Of a stretch of 18,939 nt of DNA, positions 16,668 through 18,939 are shown one piece after another. Origin of the DNA: JAAFKA01 sp044348925 (lineage in GTDB: Bacteria > Bacteroidota > Bacteroidia > Cytophagales > Thermoflexibacteraceae); contig JBIKRY010000059.1 in the NCBI GenBank assembly GCA_044348925.1, positions 1 through 18,939 of the forward strand, read 5' to 3'. Under the pieces are notes generated by a model. It was not told the DNA's origin, did not search any database, and saw only the letters and a list, made by a program, of their open reading frames with translations. The position numbers and the translations under genes were made by a program. The stretch's first letter is position 1. Each line of letters opens with the position of its first letter.

Positions 16668-18939
16668 ATGAAAAAATATCACTATTCATTCTTTTCTGTC
16701 TTGCTTTTCTTTGTTTTAAGTGCATGTAACACTTTTGCAGTTACTAGAACTTTTACAGGTACAGGAAATTGGAATACAGCTGCTCTTTGGGGTGGTACTG
16801 TCCCCGCTGCGGGAGATGATGTAATTATTAATGGTATTTGTACTATTAATGTCAATGTAATTTGTAATTCTTTGGTTATCAATGCAGGTGCTAACTTAAC
16901 CAATTCAAGTTTTGATTTTACTGTTACTACCACAACCAATAATGCAGGTACTTTTGTAGATAATAATGATACAGGTAACAATATATTTAGTGGACTTGTT
17001 ACAAATTCTGGCACTTGGACAAGTAACTTTGTTGTTACTGTTGGTAATATGAATTTTAGTGGTGGTATTACGAATAGTGGCACATTCAACGCAGGAGGTG
17101 CAACTTTTACAGCAACACAGTCTATTGGTGGTACTACTGCCATGTCTTTTGCAAATGATGTTGCAATTCCTGCGGGTATTACAGTAACTAATAATAATAG
17201 TAATACCATTACAATAATAGGTATTTTAAACACAAATAATGTTGCTTCCACATGGGTACAAGGCAGTAATTCGACACTCAACTATCAAAATGCAACAATG
17301 CCAATGAATACCACAGGCACATTAACCGCAAATACCTGCACCAATACCGTAAATTATAGTTTGGCTGGTAATCAAGCTATCAAACCTGCTACTTATTGCA
17401 ATTTGAGTATCACAGGCGACAATACCAAAACTTTACAAGGAACTACTACTATCAATGGAACATTAGCAATTAGCAACACCTTAAATAATACCGCACCTAC
17501 CTTAGATTTAAGTTCACAAAATATTACCGTACTTGGCACTACCATTATTACGGGGGCTCCTGTAACGGCATATACCTCCTATGGTGCAGGAAATGGTGCT
17601 TTTTTAATAGACAACACCACCACAGGCACTAATACGTTTACAGGTTTGGTAAGTTTGGCTTTAAATGGGGATTGGAATACCAATACCACTGGGGTAAATG
17701 TAATTTTTCAAGGTGGAATTAGTAATTCGGGACGTAGTTTTATTGCAAATACTGCTAATTTTAACGGCACGCAAAATATTACAGGGGCAAGTATCACAAG
17801 ATTTAATGGAGATATTACTATTTCGGCAGGTTCTACGGTTTCTAATTCGGGCTTTGTCTATGCTGCTGGACGGTTAGAAGGTGCTACAGCTACTGCTAAT
17901 TGGACAAATATTGGTTTTCTAAAATATGATAATGGAAATAATTTAATGTCGGTAGGAACATTAAATGCCTCTACAGATTATAATACTGTAGATTATATTT
18001 GTAACTGCACGCAAGTAATCAAAGACGTAGATTATTACAACCTTAGCATTACTAATAATACCAAAACAATGAATCCATCTACTACACGCAACGTAAACGG
18101 TATGCTAACAGTAAGATATGCAAATTTTACTGTCAATAGCATAAAATTAGATGTAAAATTAGCAAGTATTGGAACAGCAGCAATTTTTAATAACGCAACA
18201 ACAGCAACCGCAAGCACTACCAGCACCTTTAATCAAAATACTTGTTTCACAGGAAAATTTGATGTAATCAATGCAAGCAACGACAATGATAGCTATGTGT
18301 ATAGCAATAGTGGTTCTGACCTCGTATTGCAACGTGGAACAGGTGGCGGCGTATATGCCGTTAAAACAACAAATTTTACCACCGCACCTACACAGGCAGT
18401 CGTACAATTTGAAATAGATGCCACGAATATAAAATTTACAAACAACAATATTGCTACTATCTTAATAGGAGATGGTTTTACAAATGACCTTACAAGAAAT
18501 ACATCCACAGCAAGGCTACAAATAAATTTTGATGCAACAGCCAAAACCTACAGCATTACACACCCAGACGGCACTGCTACCACTTCGGCAGGGCAAAATT
18601 CTCGACAAACAGTAACTTGGGTAATCAATCGTGGGGCAGGTGCATATACTTATACAGACCCTTTGGGAAATACAGCAAATTCGGTAGCTGCTAATCAGGT
18701 AGATATTTGGGTAGGAACTACACAATTTGTCAATGATTTGGCAATGGAAACCTCTGCCAATCCAATCAATGATGTAAAAATAATCTATGACGCAGGTTCA
18801 ACAAGTGGTAATTTTATAGAAAAACAAAACCTTACCATCAGTAATTTGCGTTTTTATCTTACACCACCAGTCAATATTTCGGGGGTTATCAACCGTTATA
18901 CCAGCGTATCAGCCATCAATGCAGCAAAAACACAACTTA
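16668..18939 (+). CDS. Large exported beta-rich surface protein, 3' partial
   Basis: The frame opens at an ATG and runs without a stop for 757 codons to the window end. An N-terminal signal peptide is clear: MKKYHYSFFSVLLFFVLSAC, then NTFAVT. Cleavage may follow A24 (signal peptidase I), or the LSAC motif may make it a lipoprotein at C20; which applies is open. The mature start has GNWNTAALWGGTVPAAGDDV, a W-x-P-x-GDxV pattern common at the start of large Bacteroidota surface proteins. Two copies of a unit of about 215 residues follow: GTFVDNNDTGNNIFSGLV (about residue 95) recurs as GAFLIDNTTTGTNTFTGLV (about 310), and YCNLSITGDNTKTL (about 242) as YYNLSITNNTKTM (about 457). Composition is rich in Asn, Thr, Ser and Gly, as in secreted beta-helix or beta-sandwich adhesins. 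A T9SS sorting domain would be expected beyond the window. Function is unknown. Confidence 0.85.
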   Translation, partial: MKKYHYSFFSVLLFFVLSACNTFAVTRTFTGTGNWNTAALWGGTVPAAGDDVIINGICTINVNVICNSLVINAGANLTNSSFDFTVTTTTNNAGTFVDNNDTGNNIFSGLVTNSGTWTSNFVVTVGNMNFSGGITNSGTFNAGGATFTATQSIGGTTAMSFANDVAIPAGITVTNNNSNTITIIGILNTNNVASTWVQGSNSTLNYQNATMPMNTTGTLTANTCTNTVNYSLAGNQAIKPATYCNLSITGDNTKTLQGTTTINGTLAISNTLNNTAPTLDLSSQNITVLGTTIITGAPVTAYTSYGAGNGAFLIDNTTTGTNTFTGLVSLALNGDWNTNTTGVNVIFQGGISNSGRSFIANTANFNGTQNITGASITRFNGDITISAGSTVSNSGFVYAAGRLEGATATANWTNIGFLKYDNGNNLMSVGTLNASTDYNTVDYICNCTQVIKDVDYYNLSITNNTKTMNPSTTRNVNGMLTVRYANFTVNSIKLDVKLASIGTAAIFNNATTATASTTSTFNQNTCFTGKFDVINASNDNDSYVYSNSGSDLVLQRGTGGGVYAVKTTNFTTAPTQAVVQFEIDATNIKFTNNNIATILIGDGFTNDLTRNTSTARLQINFDATAKTYSITHPDGTATTSAGQNSRQTVTWVINRGAGAYTYTDPLGNTANSVAANQVDIWVGTTQFVNDLAMETSANPINDVKIIYDAGSTSGNFIEKQNLTISNLRFYLTPPVNISGVINRYTSVSAINAAKTQL

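Noticed and set aside
16682..17281. Minus-strand ORF of 199 codons, hydrophobic and repetitive
   Set aside because: It lies opposite the long plus-strand frame starting at 16668, which has a signal peptide and duplicated units. The Val/Leu/Pro-rich product is the complement of a Asn/Thr/Gly-rich coding sequence.

Overview
This window is AT-rich DNA from a member of the phylum Bacteroidota, probably a Cytophagales-type environmental bacterium. The phylum call rests on four things: a giant surface protein ending in a type IX secretion system (T9SS) type B C-terminal sorting domain, a second large beta-rich exported protein of the kind common in this phylum, Bacteroidota-type promoters (TTTG, about 20 nt, TAnnTTTG), and gene families typical of the group (LeuDH, DUF4340, UbiA-like, IcmF-type B12 domain). 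The order is an inference. I see no phage, insertion sequence, CRISPR, tRNA or rRNA.

Layout. Positions 1-6791 hold the 3' part of a giant adhesin-like gene: a tandem array of HYR domains with a 285-bp period, about 15 Ig/PKD-like domains, then the T9SS sorting domain. A large imperfect hairpin follows. Positions 7084-8181 hold a leucine dehydrogenase gene with a near-consensus promoter and a hairpin at the start of its leader. Between it and the next, convergent genes lie a 116-bp MITE-like palindromic element and a bidirectional terminator. The minus-strand pair 10185-8382 encodes a DUF4340-like membrane-anchored protein and a UbiA-like polytopic membrane protein. A divergent pair follows, a TPR lipoprotein and a PMT/ArnT-type membrane glycosyltransferase (10340-12736). 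Next come an orphan ParA-type ATPase, a short YdcZ/DUF606-type membrane protein, a stand-alone B12-binding domain like the N-terminal module of fused isobutyryl-CoA mutase (IcmF), and a tubulin/FtsZ-like protein of uncharacterised function. The window closes with a perfect 44-bp palindrome and the 5' part of a second large exported surface protein (16668 to the window end), which has no stop codon inside the window.

How the parts relate. The two large surface proteins are likely cell-surface adhesion or matrix components. LeuDH deaminates branched-chain amino acids, and IcmF-type mutases isomerise acyl-CoAs that can derive from valine, so both touch branched-chain metabolism, although no mutase catalytic domain is present here. 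The most unusual part is 14258-16491: a B12-binding domain cut off from its GTPase and mutase partners, 24 bp upstream of a tubulin-like protein, ending in a perfect palindrome. I consider this pair the best candidate for something undescribed, but the sequence alone does not prove a system.
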